Source: Ralstonia condita
GTDB lineage: Bacteria; Pseudomonadota; Gammaproteobacteria; Burkholderiales; Burkholderiaceae
Length of the DNA stretch: 64,000 nt
NCBI RefSeq assembly: GCF_958405655.1
Contig: NZ_CATYWO010000001.1
Location: 62,001 to 126,000, forward strand
Direction of reading: 5' to 3'
Shown piece after piece: positions 9,218-18,368 of this stretch. The notes below the pieces were generated by a model, which saw only the letters and a program-made list of their open reading frames with translations, did no database searches and had not been told where the DNA came from. The first letter of the stretch is position 1; every line of letters starts with the position of its first letter. The position numbers and the translations under genes are program-made.

Positions 9218-9952
9218 ATGCGCTGCTGCCTGCCCCTCCGCCCGATCGTTGCTGCGCTGTGCGCAGGGACGTTGCTCGCGGGCACGCAGGCAGCGTGGGC
9301 CGGCGCCCAGAAAGAGGAATACCTGGCGGACGCCGTGCGCAGCGCCCTGTCCGCCGCTGTGGCCGACAGCCGGCCGCTGCGCCCGGTATTTGCCAGCAAC
9401 GACGAGCAGCTCGGCTACCTGCGCTGGCTGGCCGAGATGTCGGTGCGCATGTCGAGCAAGATTCCGCAGGCATCGGTACGCGTGGAGCTGATTGAAACGG
9501 CGTACTACGAGGCCAAGCGGGCGGGCCTTGACCCGGCGCTCGTGCTGGGTCTGATCCAGGTGGAGAGCGGCTTCCGCAAGTACGCCATCAGCAGCGCGGG
9601 CGCGATGGGTCTCATGCAGGTGATGCCCTTCTGGACGCGCAGCATCGGCGACAACGACGTGCGCAAGCTGTTTCACCTCCAGAGCAATCTGCGCTACGGC
9701 TGCACGATCCTGCGTCATTACCTCGACATGGAGGGCGGCAATCTGTATCTGGCGCTGGGCCGTTACAACGGCAGCCGCGGGCAGCCGCAGTATCCGAATG
9801 CCGTGCTGGCAGCGTGGAAGCGCTGGCAGTATCAGGAGCCGGGCGCGATGACGGTTTCAGCGCCAGCGGAACGCGGTTCGCGGGCCAAGGCCCTGCCGGA
9901 AGTGCCCGCACGCAACCCGTTCTCGCCGCTGCGCATCGCCGGCGGGTCCTGA
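9218..9952 (+). CDS. Lytic transglycosylase, SLT family
   Basis: Periplasmic enzyme that cleaves peptidoglycan between MurNAc and GlcNAc with anhydro-MurNAc formation. An N-terminal signal peptide (about 1-28) is followed by the SLT domain: catalytic Glu in LGLIQVESGFRKYA (ES at 116-117), then SAGAMGLMQVMPFW (127-139) and LALGRYNGSRG. Only 20 bp downstream of proS and probably co-transcribed. 244 residues, single domain. Confidence 0.9.
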   Translation: MRCCLPLRPIVAALCAGTLLAGTQAAWAGAQKEEYLADAVRSALSAAVADSRPLRPVFASNDEQLGYLRWLAEMSVRMSSKIPQASVRVELIETAYYEAKRAGLDPALVLGLIQVESGFRKYAISSAGAMGLMQVMPFWTRSIGDNDVRKLFHLQSNLRYGCTILRHYLDMEGGNLYLALGRYNGSRGQPQYPNAVLAAWKRWQYQEPGAMTVSAPAERGSRAKALPEVPARNPFSPLRIAGGS

Positions 9953-10022
9953 TCGTCGGCAGCTGGTCCGCCGGCCTACAATAAGGCCATCTCCATCGCT
10001 GGCCTGCCTCTCCTCACTTCGC

Positions 10023-10889
10023 ATGACGACCATTCAACCGTACGCGACCATGTCCGAAGCGCTGCGCGACTGGCTGCAGCGACATGTCATCGAGGGGTTC
10101 GAGGCTGAATCACTGGTGGCGTCGATGGTGCAGTCCGGCTATGACCGCACGTTCGCGCGCCGTGTCGTCGATGAGGCGCTGGCCGCTCGCGCACCCGCTC
10201 CGGCTGTGGCTCCCGTGCCGGCGACCGCCGCAAACGACGTGGCCGAGAACAGCAATGCGGTGCGCACCGCCGACGGCGACATCCCGATTCTCTTCGCCAT
10301 TGAAACGCCACGCATCGTGCTGTTTCAGCACTTCCTGTCGGATGAGGAATGTGACCAGTTGATCGCGCTTGGGCGCAATCGACTCAAGCGGTCGCCGGTT
10401 GTGAATCCGGACACGGGCGAAGAAAAGTTGATCTCGGCCCGGACAAGCCAGGGCGGCATGTTCCAGGTGGGCGAGCACCCGCTGATCGCCAGAATCGAGG
10501 CGCGCATCGCCCAGGCTGTGGGCGTGCCGGTCGAACACGGCGAAGGTTTCCAGGTGCTGAACTACCAGCCCGGCGGCGAATACCAGCCGCACTTCGATTT
10601 CTTCAACCCTGGCCGCAGTGGCGAGGCGCGCCAACTCGAGGTCGGAGGCCAGCGCGTCGCGACGCTCGTCATTTACCTGAACAGCGTGCCGGCGGGCGGT
10701 GCGACGGGTTTTCCGAAGCTCGGGCTGGAGGTCGCGCCGGTCAAGGGCAATGCGGTCTTCTTTGTCTACAAGCGCCCAGACGGTACGTTGGATGAAGCGA
10801 CACTGCATGCCGGCCTGCCGGTCGAGCGCGGTGAAAAGTGGATCGCCACGAAGTGGTTGCGTGAGCGGCCCTACCGCCGCGGCGCCTGA
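10023..10889 (+). CDS. 2OG-Fe(II) oxygenase, prolyl 4-hydroxylase-like
   Basis: Iron- and 2-oxoglutarate-dependent dioxygenase. The metal triad is H190-x-D192 (in YQPHFDFF) and H262, with the 2OG-binding Lys at K272 (GEKWIATKW). The segment NYQPGGEYQPH and the ATLVIYLNSVPAGGATGFP block are typical of P4H. Residues 1-85 form an extension without a known motif. The substrate is not predictable. The single gene precedes the marC remnant. Confidence 0.88.
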   Translation: MTTIQPYATMSEALRDWLQRHVIEGFEAESLVASMVQSGYDRTFARRVVDEALAARAPAPAVAPVPATAANDVAENSNAVRTADGDIPILFAIETPRIVLFQHFLSDEECDQLIALGRNRLKRSPVVNPDTGEEKLISARTSQGGMFQVGEHPLIARIEARIAQAVGVPVEHGEGFQVLNYQPGGEYQPHFDFFNPGRSGEARQLEVGGQRVATLVIYLNSVPAGGATGFPKLGLEVAPVKGNAVFFVYKRPDGTLDEATLHAGLPVERGEKWIATKWLRERPYRRGA

Positions 10890-10914
10890 GCGGCGATCGA
10901 CGTCGGCAGGGCAG

Positions 10915-11213
10915 ATGGAATACACGTTCGTCTCCGGGGCAGTCCTGCTGGTCCTGATCAGCGATCCGCTCGGCGCCGTGGCGACAGTGATGCTGCCGGT
11001 ATCTCGGGCGCCCGGGCACATGTGGGCGTAGGTGGCTCGCTAGGCGCGACGATGGCGGTGTCGGCGGTGGTGCTGCTCAGCGCGACGCAGATCCAGCGTC
11101 GGGTCGGCGAGCGGACGGTGATGGCGTTCGAGCGACGGATGGGACGGGTCCTGATGGCAATCTCCGTGGAAATGCTGCTCAAGGGCATCCATATCTTTGC
11201 GCACCAGTTGTGA
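10915..11213 (+). pseudogene. marC-family membrane protein, internally deleted remnant
   Basis: MEYTFVSGAVLLVLISDPLG from ATG 10915 is the N-terminal first helix of MarC/YchE-type proteins. The frame then closes at 11031. A second frame (11022-11213) encodes the family C-terminus (ERRMGRVLMAISVEMLLKGI, 11126-11185). About 300 bp now cover a gene normally about 600 bp, so the middle is gone and the two ends are out of frame. A non-functional gene is inferred. Confidence 0.75.
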
Positions 11214-11231
11214 GGGCGCCGCGCGGATAAC

Positions 11232-11263
11232 AAAAAAGGGCGACTGATACGTCGCCCTTTTTC
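11232..11263. terminator. Bidirectional terminator between the marC remnant and hpt
   Basis: Stem AAAAAGGGCGAC / GTCGCCCTTTTT with loop TGATAC. The A-run and T-run on the two sides allow use from both strands; hpt ends 27 bp away. Confidence 0.85.
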
Positions 11264-11289
11264 CCTTTTTCGTTTGCGCCCGCGCAGCG

Positions 11290-11838
11290 TCAGATGGTCT
11301 TGAGCGCGCGGATCGTCGGAAGGTTGCGCCAGTAGCCCTTGGCGTCCATGCCGCAGCCAAAGACGTAGCGATCCGGCACCGCGAAGCCGCAGAAGTCGGG
11401 GTAGAGCGGTTTGTCCTTGGCAAGCGTCTTTTCGCACAGCACGGCGGAGTAGAACTCGGCAGCGCCCATGTCGATGATGCGCGAACGGATGGCGGCCATC
11501 GTTTCGCCCTCGTCAAGAATGTCGTCCAGGACCAGCACCGTGCGGCCCTTGACCGACTCGCGCGGCGCTACACGCCATTGCATCTCGCCGCCCACCGTCT
11601 TGTTGTTGTAGCGCGAGAGGTGGATGTAGTCGAACTCCAGCGGGAAGGCCAGCTTGGGCAGGAGCATGCCGGTGAAGACGCATGCGCCGCCCATCACGGA
11701 CAGCACCATCGGGAACGTATCGCCGATCTTTTCGGTGATCTCGTCGGCCATGCGGTCCAGCGAGCCGCGCACGGCGTCTTCGCTGACGATTTCTTCGGAG
11801 TTGGCCCACAGTTCGCGGGCCTGTTCTGCGCTCAGCAT
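11290..11838 (-). CDS. Hypoxanthine-guanine phosphoribosyltransferase
   Basis: Purine salvage enzyme that transfers phosphoribose from PRPP to hypoxanthine or guanine. The PRPP loop VLVLDDILDEGETM is clear, as is the FDYIHLSRYNNKT segment near the flexible loop. ATG 11838 (MLSAEQARELW) is chosen; an in-frame start 17 codons upstream (11889) would add an unrelated tail. 182 residues. It follows ffh by about 70 bp on the same strand. Confidence 0.9.
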   Translation of the reverse strand: MLSAEQARELWANSEEIVSEDAVRGSLDRMADEITEKIGDTFPMVLSVMGGACVFTGMLLPKLAFPLEFDYIHLSRYNNKTVGGEMQWRVAPRESVKGRTVLVLDDILDEGETMAAIRSRIIDMGAAEFYSAVLCEKTLAKDKPLYPDFCGFAVPDRYVFGCGMDAKGYWRNLPTIRALKTI

Positions 11839-11906
11839 CGTGTCAGTTGGGTGAAACGGTTCGGTGTGTCGATCAATGGGGTGGTTCACGCGGGAGGGTA
11901 GCCGGC

Positions 11907-13322
11907 TCAGCGGCCGCCGAACAGCCCCTTCATGCCACCTTTCATGCCGCCCATGGCGCGCATCATTTTCATCATGCCGCCGCCCTTGAGCTTCTTCATC
12001 ATGGATTGCATCTGCTCGAATTGATTGAGCAGACGGTTGACTTCCTGCACCTGCACGCCCGCGCCTGCGGCAATGCGGCGCTTGCGGCTCGCCTTGATCA
12101 GTTCAGGCTTGGCCCGCTCGGCAGCGGTCATGCTGTTGATGATGCCTTCCATGCGGCGGACCTGCTTTTCGGCCTGGTCCATGTTGGCGCCCTGGGCTTG
12201 CTGGGCGAGTTGCGCGGGGAGCTTGTCCATCAGGCTGCCCAACCCGCCCATCTTTTTCATCTGGCCGATCTGGGCCTTGAAATCTTCGAGGTCGAAGCCG
12301 CCGGTCTTCTTGATCTTGGCCGCAAGCTTCTGCGCCTCTTCCATGTCGACGCCGCGCTGGGCTTCTTCCACCAGCGCGAGAATGTCGCCCATGCCCAGAA
12401 TCCGCTGGGCCATGCGATCGGGGTAGAACGGCTCCAGCCCATCGAGCTTTTCGGCCACACCGACGAACTTGATCGGCTTGCCCGTGATGTGGCGCACCGA
12501 CAGCGCCGCGCCGCCGCGTGCATCGCCGTCGAGCTTGGTCAGCACCACGCCGGTCAGCGGCAGGGTGTCGTTGAAGGCCTTGGCGGTGTTGACGGCATCC
12601 TGGCCGAGCATCGCGTCGACCACGAACAGCGTTTCGGCCGGCTTGAGCGTGGCGTGCAGCGCGGCGATTTCCTGCATCATCGCCTCGTCGATACCGAGGC
12701 GACCGGCCGTATCCACGATCAGCACGTCGTGGTAGTGCTTCTTGGCCCAGTCCAATGCTGCGGCGGCAATCTCAACCGGCTTCTGGTCCGGCTGCGAGGG
12801 GAAGAAGTCCGCGCCGACCTGTTCGGAAACGGTCTTCAGCTGCGCGATGGCGGCGGGGCGGTACACGTCGCACGACACCGTCAGGACTTTCTTCTTCTTG
12901 TTCTCTTTGAGCCACTTGGCGAGCTTGCCGACCGTGGTGGTCTTGCCCGCGCCCTGCAGGCCGGCCATCAGGATGATCGCGGGCGGCGTGACGTTGAGGT
13001 TCAACTCCGCCGCGCGGCCGCCCATGATGTTGCTGCCGACGCCTTCCAGCGCTTCCTGGCCGCCGATGATGGCCGTCAGCTCGCGCTGGACGATACCGAC
13101 CAGCGCCTGGCCCGGCGAGAGGCTCGTGATGACCTCCTCGCCGAGCGCCTTTTCCTTGACGCGGGCAATGAACTCGCGCACGACCGGCAGCGCCACGTCG
13201 GCTTCGAGCAGCGCCAGGCGGACTTCGCGCAGCATCTCGGCGGTGTTGGCTTCGGTCAGGCGCGCTTCGCCGCGCATGGTCTTGACCACGCGCGCAAGCC
13301 GTTGGGTCAGGTTATCCAGCAT
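11907..13322 (-). CDS. ffh: Signal recognition particle protein Ffh
   Basis: SRP54 GTPase that binds 4.5S RNA and targets membrane proteins. The N domain MLDNLTQRLARVVKTMRG is followed by a G domain (GLQGAGKTTT at about 121-130, DTAGR, TKLDGDARGG) and a methionine-rich M domain ending in repeated GGMKGGMKGLF. A stretch around residues 88-108 makes the N/G linker slightly longer than in E. coli. 471 residues. Divergent from the CcsA-like gene. Confidence 0.97.
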   Translation of the reverse strand: MLDNLTQRLARVVKTMRGEARLTEANTAEMLREVRLALLEADVALPVVREFIARVKEKALGEEVITSLSPGQALVGIVQRELTAIIGGQEALEGVGSNIMGGRAAELNLNVTPPAIILMAGLQGAGKTTTVGKLAKWLKENKKKKVLTVSCDVYRPAAIAQLKTVSEQVGADFFPSQPDQKPVEIAAAALDWAKKHYHDVLIVDTAGRLGIDEAMMQEIAALHATLKPAETLFVVDAMLGQDAVNTAKAFNDTLPLTGVVLTKLDGDARGGAALSVRHITGKPIKFVGVAEKLDGLEPFYPDRMAQRILGMGDILALVEEAQRGVDMEEAQKLAAKIKKTGGFDLEDFKAQIGQMKKMGGLGSLMDKLPAQLAQQAQGANMDQAEKQVRRMEGIINSMTAAERAKPELIKASRKRRIAAGAGVQVQEVNRLLNQFEQMQSMMKKLKGGGMMKMMRAMGGMKGGMKGLFGGR

Positions 13323-13477
13323 GACAGTGACAGGGATCCGGAATTGAGGACGGAGGGGGCCGGCGCAGGCATGGCTTGCCCCGGCTGGAATGTGCGTTTC
13401 GCTTGGCCGCCCGCTGAGGCGCTCGGCGGGGGGCGTTCCCCAGCCAAAACCGGGGTGCGCTGCGGTAAACTGTGCAG

Positions 13478-14395
13478 ATGGTCATTGTACTGTATGCGCT
13501 GACGGCGCTTCTCTACGGCACCCTCGCCTCGGCGGCGTGGGCTCAGCATGCTGGACGCGGCGGGCTCGGGGCCCCGGCCGCTACCAGCGCCATGGCAGGC
13601 GGGCAGCCGCCGGGCGCCACGGTGCTCGTGCCACCGCCTCCGGCATCGGCCGACTCCGCCCCCCGCTGGTGGCGTTGGGCCCTGCTTGCCGCCTTGGCCG
13701 CGCATGGGTTCCTGTTGCACGAAACCATCTTTCCGGCCAATTCGATGGTCTTTGGCTTTGCCTATGCGCTGTCGGCCATGCTGTGGCTGGGCGTGGGCAT
13801 CTTCTGGATCGAGAGTCTGTTCTTCTCGCTGGCGGGTTTGGGGCTGCTGGTGATGCCGGTCGCGCTGGTTGGCGTGCTGCTGCCACTGGCCTTTCCCGGT
13901 ACGCAGATCCTGGGCTATGCGGCCAGTCCGCTGTTCAAGCTGCACTTCGCCATCGCCAACGTGGCGTATGGGCTTTTCACGCTCGCGGCCTTCCACGCCA
14001 TCCTTATGCTCGCCGCCGAGCGTCGGCTGCATACCATCAATCGGCCGAACGAGGCGGGGTGGCTTGGCCGCTGGCTCGACTTGCTCCCCCCGCTGCTTAC
14101 GTTGGAGAAGCTCCTGTTTCGCCTCATCGGTGCGGGTTTCGTGCTGCTCACGCTGACCATCGCTTCCGGTGTGGTGTTTTCGGAACAGCTCTTCCACCGT
14201 GCCTTCCAGTTCGATCACAAGAACGTGTTTGCGGTACTGTCCTGGGCGATGTTCGGCGGCATCCTGCTGGGCCGCCGGTTCCGCGGCTGGCGCGGCCGTG
14301 TGGCGCTGCGCTGGGTGATGGCGGCGTTCGCGATCCTGCTGCTGGCGTATGTTGGCAGCCGCTTCGTCCTTGAAGTCATCCTGCATCGCGTGTAG
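13478..14395 (+). CDS. CcsA/YpjD-like cytochrome c assembly membrane protein
   Basis: Polytopic inner-membrane protein of the CcsA/HemX/YpjD type, related to haem-handling proteins of cytochrome c maturation. At least seven hydrophobic segments are visible. Histidines in HGFLLHE, in the helix around KLHFAIANVAYGLFTLAAFHAI, and in the C-terminal FDHKNVFAVLSW region fit the family. ATG 13478 is preferred over GTG 13472. Adjacent and divergent to ffh, an arrangement common in betaproteobacteria. Exact role unproven. Confidence 0.82.
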   Translation: MVIVLYALTALLYGTLASAAWAQHAGRGGLGAPAATSAMAGGQPPGATVLVPPPPASADSAPRWWRWALLAALAAHGFLLHETIFPANSMVFGFAYALSAMLWLGVGIFWIESLFFSLAGLGLLVMPVALVGVLLPLAFPGTQILGYAASPLFKLHFAIANVAYGLFTLAAFHAILMLAAERRLHTINRPNEAGWLGRWLDLLPPLLTLEKLLFRLIGAGFVLLTLTIASGVVFSEQLFHRAFQFDHKNVFAVLSWAMFGGILLGRRFRGWRGRVALRWVMAAFAILLLAYVGSRFVLEVILHRV

Positions 14396-14431
14396 TGCGC
14401 TTTCGCGCCACCTCTGTCACTTCCGCTTTCC

Positions 14432-14683
14432 ATGTCCCGTCCTGTCCTGCTGATTCTGATGCTGCTCGCCGGCTGGTGGTGGCTGAGCCGCGTGGGGACG
14501 CGGCCGTCGCGCTCGTCGGGACCCGCGTCGCCGGGGGCGTCTGGACGCCCGCCTGAAGGTCGCACGTCCCAGCCGATCGAGCGGTGCGATGTATGCGGCG
14601 TGCATGCCCCGCGCACCGGCATGGTCGCGCTGCCCGGCGGCCGCTACCGCTGCCCCGAACACGCCGATCGGAGCGGCGCGTGA
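14432..14683 (+). CDS. PP0621-like small membrane-anchored zinc-ribbon protein
   Basis: 83 residues. An N-terminal membrane helix (LLILMLLAGWWWLSRV) is followed by a Pro/Ser/Arg linker and a C-terminal cluster CDVCGVHAP...CPEH that could bind one zinc. This architecture matches small proteins commonly annotated as PP0621 family. The stop shares a base with the ATG of the downstream kinase, so the two are probably translationally coupled. Confidence 0.72.
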   Translation: MSRPVLLILMLLAGWWWLSRVGTRPSRSSGPASPGASGRPPEGRTSQPIERCDVCGVHAPRTGMVALPGGRYRCPEHADRSGA

Positions 14684-16725
14684 TGCCCGATGCGTCCGGC
14701 ACGTCGCCGGCCGGGCCGCATAAGGTCGCAGGTGCCGGAGCGCGCCGACTGCTCTCCCGCCTGAACGCGTGGCGCGCCCTCCGATCTGTCTGGCTGGAGC
14801 CCGATCCGCCTGAATTCCAGTGGCGCCTGATGCGCTATTTCGCGTTCAGCCGCGCGGCGGTGGCCTTGGTGCTGCTGCTATTCGTGATGGTGCCGCGCGG
14901 GCACGACGAAACCGCAAGCCTGCCGACCAGCGACACGCTGCTGAGCCTGACGTTTCCGTACCTGGCCGTGGCCCTGCTCATCCTGGCAACGGCGGGCTGG
15001 TGGCGCACGCGCTTCCAGTTCCGCGTGCGGCTGGACGTGGTGCTTGATCTTCTGTTTCTCGGGCTCGCATATGCCACGCTCTCGCGCTTGTCAGCGAGTG
15101 TGGCGATGGTGCTGCTGATGCCGGTGCTGGCCGCCGGGGCACTCACGAGCCTCCTGTTCGCACTATTCACTGCCGCGGTGGCGTCGATGGTGGTGCTGGC
15201 GGAGCCGTTCCTGCAGATGCTGAGTGACGGCATGATCGCGCCGGGGCTGGCTTCGGCAGGACTCTATGGTCTCGTCTACATGACAGCCGCGTCCATGATG
15301 TACGGCCTGTCGCACCGCCAGATCGCGCAGGAGCGCCTGACCATGGCGCGCGAGCGTGAATTGCGCCTGCAGCAGTTGGTCAACCGGCTGATGGTGTACG
15401 ACATGCAGGACGGCGTGATGCTCGTCCGAGCCGATGGTCGCGTCGTTGCCGCCAACCCCGCGGCAGCGATGTTGCTGGGTGTGCCGCAGAGCGCGTTTGC
15501 GGGAAGTGGCGCGATGCTGTTCGACCTGAAGGACGTGCCCCACCTGCGTCCGCTGCTCGAAACGTTGCGCCAGTGGCTGCGCCGCAAGAGCCGCCCCCCG
15601 GGGGCCGTTGACGCTGCCGCAGAGGACGATGCTCCCCGCATCCTCGACCTGCTGCCGATCGCGTCCGGCGGACGTGCGCCTGCGCTGCGTGCGCGCTTGC
15701 GGCTGCGGTTCATCCTGCCGAGCCTGGCGAATCTGCGCAGTGTCTACATGGACAGCCTGGTCAGCTCGATCGGCTTCGGTTCGGCGGGGGAGGGCAGCGA
15801 GGTGCGGCGTCCGCGCAGTCTCTCAGCCGAGGCCACTACGCGGAGCTGGTCAGCGGACGACGAAGCCTTCCTGCGCCATGAGCTGCACGACACCGTCCTG
15901 ATCCACGTGGAAAGCTGGGAGCGCGTGGCCGAGCAGGCACAGCAGGAGAAGCTCGCGTCGATGGGCCGGCTGGTGGCCAGCGTTGCCCACCAGATCCGCA
16001 ATCCGCTGGCGGCGATCAGCCAGGCCGCCGAATTGCTCGACGACCCGGGCGATCGCGGCGAGCACGCGCGCCCAGAGGGCTCCGGCGTCGAGACCCGCCT
16101 GTTGCGCATCATCCGGGACAACGTGCGCCGGCTCGATCAGGTCGTCGCCGACGTGCTGATGCTGTCGCGCCGGCCACGCGGCGAGCGCGTGCGCGTGCAG
16201 CTTGCCCAGGTGCTGCCGGAAGTGGTGGAGCGCTGGCGTGCCGAAGCGCTGCGTCGCGCCGGCACCGAAATCAATGCCAACCTCGTGCGCGTGGCGGTCG
16301 ATCTGAACCGCCCGGTGCTGTTTGACCCCGCGCAGCTGCAGCAGGTGGTCGGCAACATGCTCGACAACGCGCTGCGCTACTGTCGCCGTGTGCCGGGCTC
16401 GATCCTGCTCGCAGCCGACGCCTTGGACGACACCCACGCCGAACTGGTCATCTGGAACGATGGCCCCGAGGTGCCTGTCGAGCAGCAGCGCAGCCTGTTC
16501 GAGCCGTTCTTCACGAACGACGCCCAGGGCACCGGCCTGGGGCTCTACATGGCGCGCGAGTTGTGCAGCGCCAACGATGCGCAGATCCGCTACGGCGCAA
16601 TCGCGCTGGAATCCTTGCTCGAACGCACCGGAACATTGACCATGGAGACGCACGACGCGTTGCCGCGCCGCGCCTTCGTCATCACCTTGATGTTTGATCA
16701 ACCCGCCCTGCCGATCGCGGAATGA
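14683..16725 (+). CDS. pilS: PilS-like two-component sensor kinase
   Basis: 680-residue membrane histidine kinase. The N-terminal third holds about six hydrophobic helices, then a PAS-like segment (MQDGVMLVRADGRVVAANPAA), a HisKA motif with the phospho-accepting His in VAHQIRNPLAAI, and an HATPase domain (N-box VVGNMLDNALRY, G-box GTGLGLYMARELC). Membrane topology and the downstream sigma-54 activator fit PilS, the type IV pilin regulator. The pilin genes are not in this window, so the target is inferred. Confidence 0.87.
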   Translation: MPDASGTSPAGPHKVAGAGARRLLSRLNAWRALRSVWLEPDPPEFQWRLMRYFAFSRAAVALVLLLFVMVPRGHDETASLPTSDTLLSLTFPYLAVALLILATAGWWRTRFQFRVRLDVVLDLLFLGLAYATLSRLSASVAMVLLMPVLAAGALTSLLFALFTAAVASMVVLAEPFLQMLSDGMIAPGLASAGLYGLVYMTAASMMYGLSHRQIAQERLTMARERELRLQQLVNRLMVYDMQDGVMLVRADGRVVAANPAAAMLLGVPQSAFAGSGAMLFDLKDVPHLRPLLETLRQWLRRKSRPPGAVDAAAEDDAPRILDLLPIASGGRAPALRARLRLRFILPSLANLRSVYMDSLVSSIGFGSAGEGSEVRRPRSLSAEATTRSWSADDEAFLRHELHDTVLIHVESWERVAEQAQQEKLASMGRLVASVAHQIRNPLAAISQAAELLDDPGDRGEHARPEGSGVETRLLRIIRDNVRRLDQVVADVLMLSRRPRGERVRVQLAQVLPEVVERWRAEALRRAGTEINANLVRVAVDLNRPVLFDPAQLQQVVGNMLDNALRYCRRVPGSILLAADALDDTHAELVIWNDGPEVPVEQQRSLFEPFFTNDAQGTGLGLYMARELCSANDAQIRYGAIALESLLERTGTLTMETHDALPRRAFVITLMFDQPALPIAE

Positions 16726-16760
16726 ACCGCCGGCTGATTCTCCGCAGATCCCGCTGATCC

Positions 16761-18368
16761 ATGTCCAAAGCCGCCATCGTTCGCGAACCCATTCTCGTCG
16801 TCGATGACGAGGCCGATCTGCGCGAGCTGCTGGAGATTTCCCTGCGCCGCATGGGCCACGACGTGGTCCTCGCGAGCGGGCTGGCCGAGGCGCGCGACGC
16901 CTTGTCCCGGCAGCGCTTTGCGCTCGTGCTGACCGACATGCGCCTGGGCGACGGCCTGGGCATCGAGCTTGTGCGACAGCTTTCTGCCACGGCTGACCGC
17001 ACGCCGGTGGCCGTCATCACCGCATACGGCAGCGCCGAGAACGCCGTGGAGGCCCTCAAGGCCGGCGCCTTCGATTACATCGCCAAGCCGCTCTCGCTCG
17101 ATCAGTTGCGCAGCCTCGTGCTCAATGCGCTCGGTCGCCAGCAGCGCGATCCCGATCCGGGTAACGCAGACCTCGCCGAGCGCACCAGCGAACTGCTGCC
17201 CGGCCACTCTGCCGCCATGCAGGAGGTGCGCCGGTCGTTGATGCGCTTGGCGCGCAGCATGGCGCCGGTGGTCATCAGCGGGGAGTCCGGCAGCGGCAAG
17301 GAGCGGGCCGCGCGCGCTATCCACGCCCTGTCGGCACGCGCGTCGCGCCCGTTCGTGGCCGTCAACTGCGGGGCGATTCCAGAAAACCTGATGGAAGCCG
17401 AGTTTTTCGGCTACGTGAAGGGTGCCTTCACCGGCGCCGACAGCGATCGCCAGGGTTTCTTCCAGGCGGCCAACGGCGGCACGCTCATGCTCGACGAAGT
17501 GGCCGACCTGCCACTCACGATGCAGGTGAAATTGCTGCGCGCATTGCAGGAGCGCCGCGTGCGCAAGATCGGCGAGAGCCGCGAAGACCCGGTCGATGTG
17601 CGCGTGGTGTGCGCCAGCCACCAGAACCTCGCGCGTCTCGTGGCGGCTGGCCGCTTTCGTGAGGACTTGTTCTATCGCCTGAACGTGCTGGAGCTGCGCA
17701 TGCCTACGCTGCGCGAGCGCGCCGAAGACGTGCCCGTGCTGGCCGGCGTATTGTTGGAGCAGCTCGCCAGCCGCTACGGCGATCCGCGCCCCAAGCGCCT
17801 CACACGCCCGGCGCTGCAGCAGTTGTGCGCTTATCCGTTCCCGGGCAACGTGCGCGAACTGGAGAACCTGCTCGAGCGCGCCTACGCCTTTGCGGAAGGC
17901 GAGTCGATCGACGTGGACGACCTGGGCGCGCTGGGCGCCGAGATCGAGCGCTCGCCGCTGTTTCATCGCACGCGGGACGCACAGGTGGCTGGCATCCCGA
18001 TGCCTGGTCATCCGATGGCGCCGCCGCCTGTCACCGGATGGCCCGATGCGGTCTACCTGCCGCAGGCGGTGCCGGCCCCGGGCCCGACCGGCATGGCGCA
18101 GCCGATGCCGCAGCCGGCTGAACCTGCACCGGTGGCTGAGCCGCCGCTGCCGAGTGTCGGGCTACCGATCGATCTGCCGGCCTATCTGGAGTCGGTCGAG
18201 CGCAACGTGCTCCTTGCCGCGCTGGACCAGACCGGCTTCAATCGCACGGCTGCGGCCAAGCTGCTCGGCCTGTCGTTCCGCCAGTTGCGCTATCGCATGC
18301 AGCAACTGGGCATTCGCGACCCGCGTGACGTCGAACCGGTCGCCAACGGCCTGAATGGCGATGCCTGA
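16761..18368 (+). CDS. pilR: PilR-like sigma-54-dependent response regulator
   Basis: NtrC-type activator, 535 residues. The receiver domain has acidic DDE at 15-17, phospho-acceptor D59 and K109. The AAA+ domain has Walker A GESGSGKE (174-181), sigma-54 contact loop GAFTGA (221-226) and Walker B LMLDE. A Pro-rich linker precedes a Fis-type helix-turn-helix (NRTAAAKLLGLSFRQLRYRM). Starts 35 bp after the kinase gene and forms a cognate pair with it. Confidence 0.92.
   Translation: MSKAAIVREPILVVDDEADLRELLEISLRRMGHDVVLASGLAEARDALSRQRFALVLTDMRLGDGLGIELVRQLSATADRTPVAVITAYGSAENAVEALKAGAFDYIAKPLSLDQLRSLVLNALGRQQRDPDPGNADLAERTSELLPGHSAAMQEVRRSLMRLARSMAPVVISGESGSGKERAARAIHALSARASRPFVAVNCGAIPENLMEAEFFGYVKGAFTGADSDRQGFFQAANGGTLMLDEVADLPLTMQVKLLRALQERRVRKIGESREDPVDVRVVCASHQNLARLVAAGRFREDLFYRLNVLELRMPTLRERAEDVPVLAGVLLEQLASRYGDPRPKRLTRPALQQLCAYPFPGNVRELENLLERAYAFAEGESIDVDDLGALGAEIERSPLFHRTRDAQVAGIPMPGHPMAPPPVTGWPDAVYLPQAVPAPGPTGMAQPMPQPAEPAPVAEPPLPSVGLPIDLPAYLESVERNVLLAALDQTGFNRTAAAKLLGLSFRQLRYRMQQLGIRDPRDVEPVANGLNGDA

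Noticed and set aside
7239..9473. Minus-strand 744-residue frame
   Set aside because: It lies antisense over the whole of proS, which has all class II synthetase motifs. Long antisense frames are common in DNA with this GC content.
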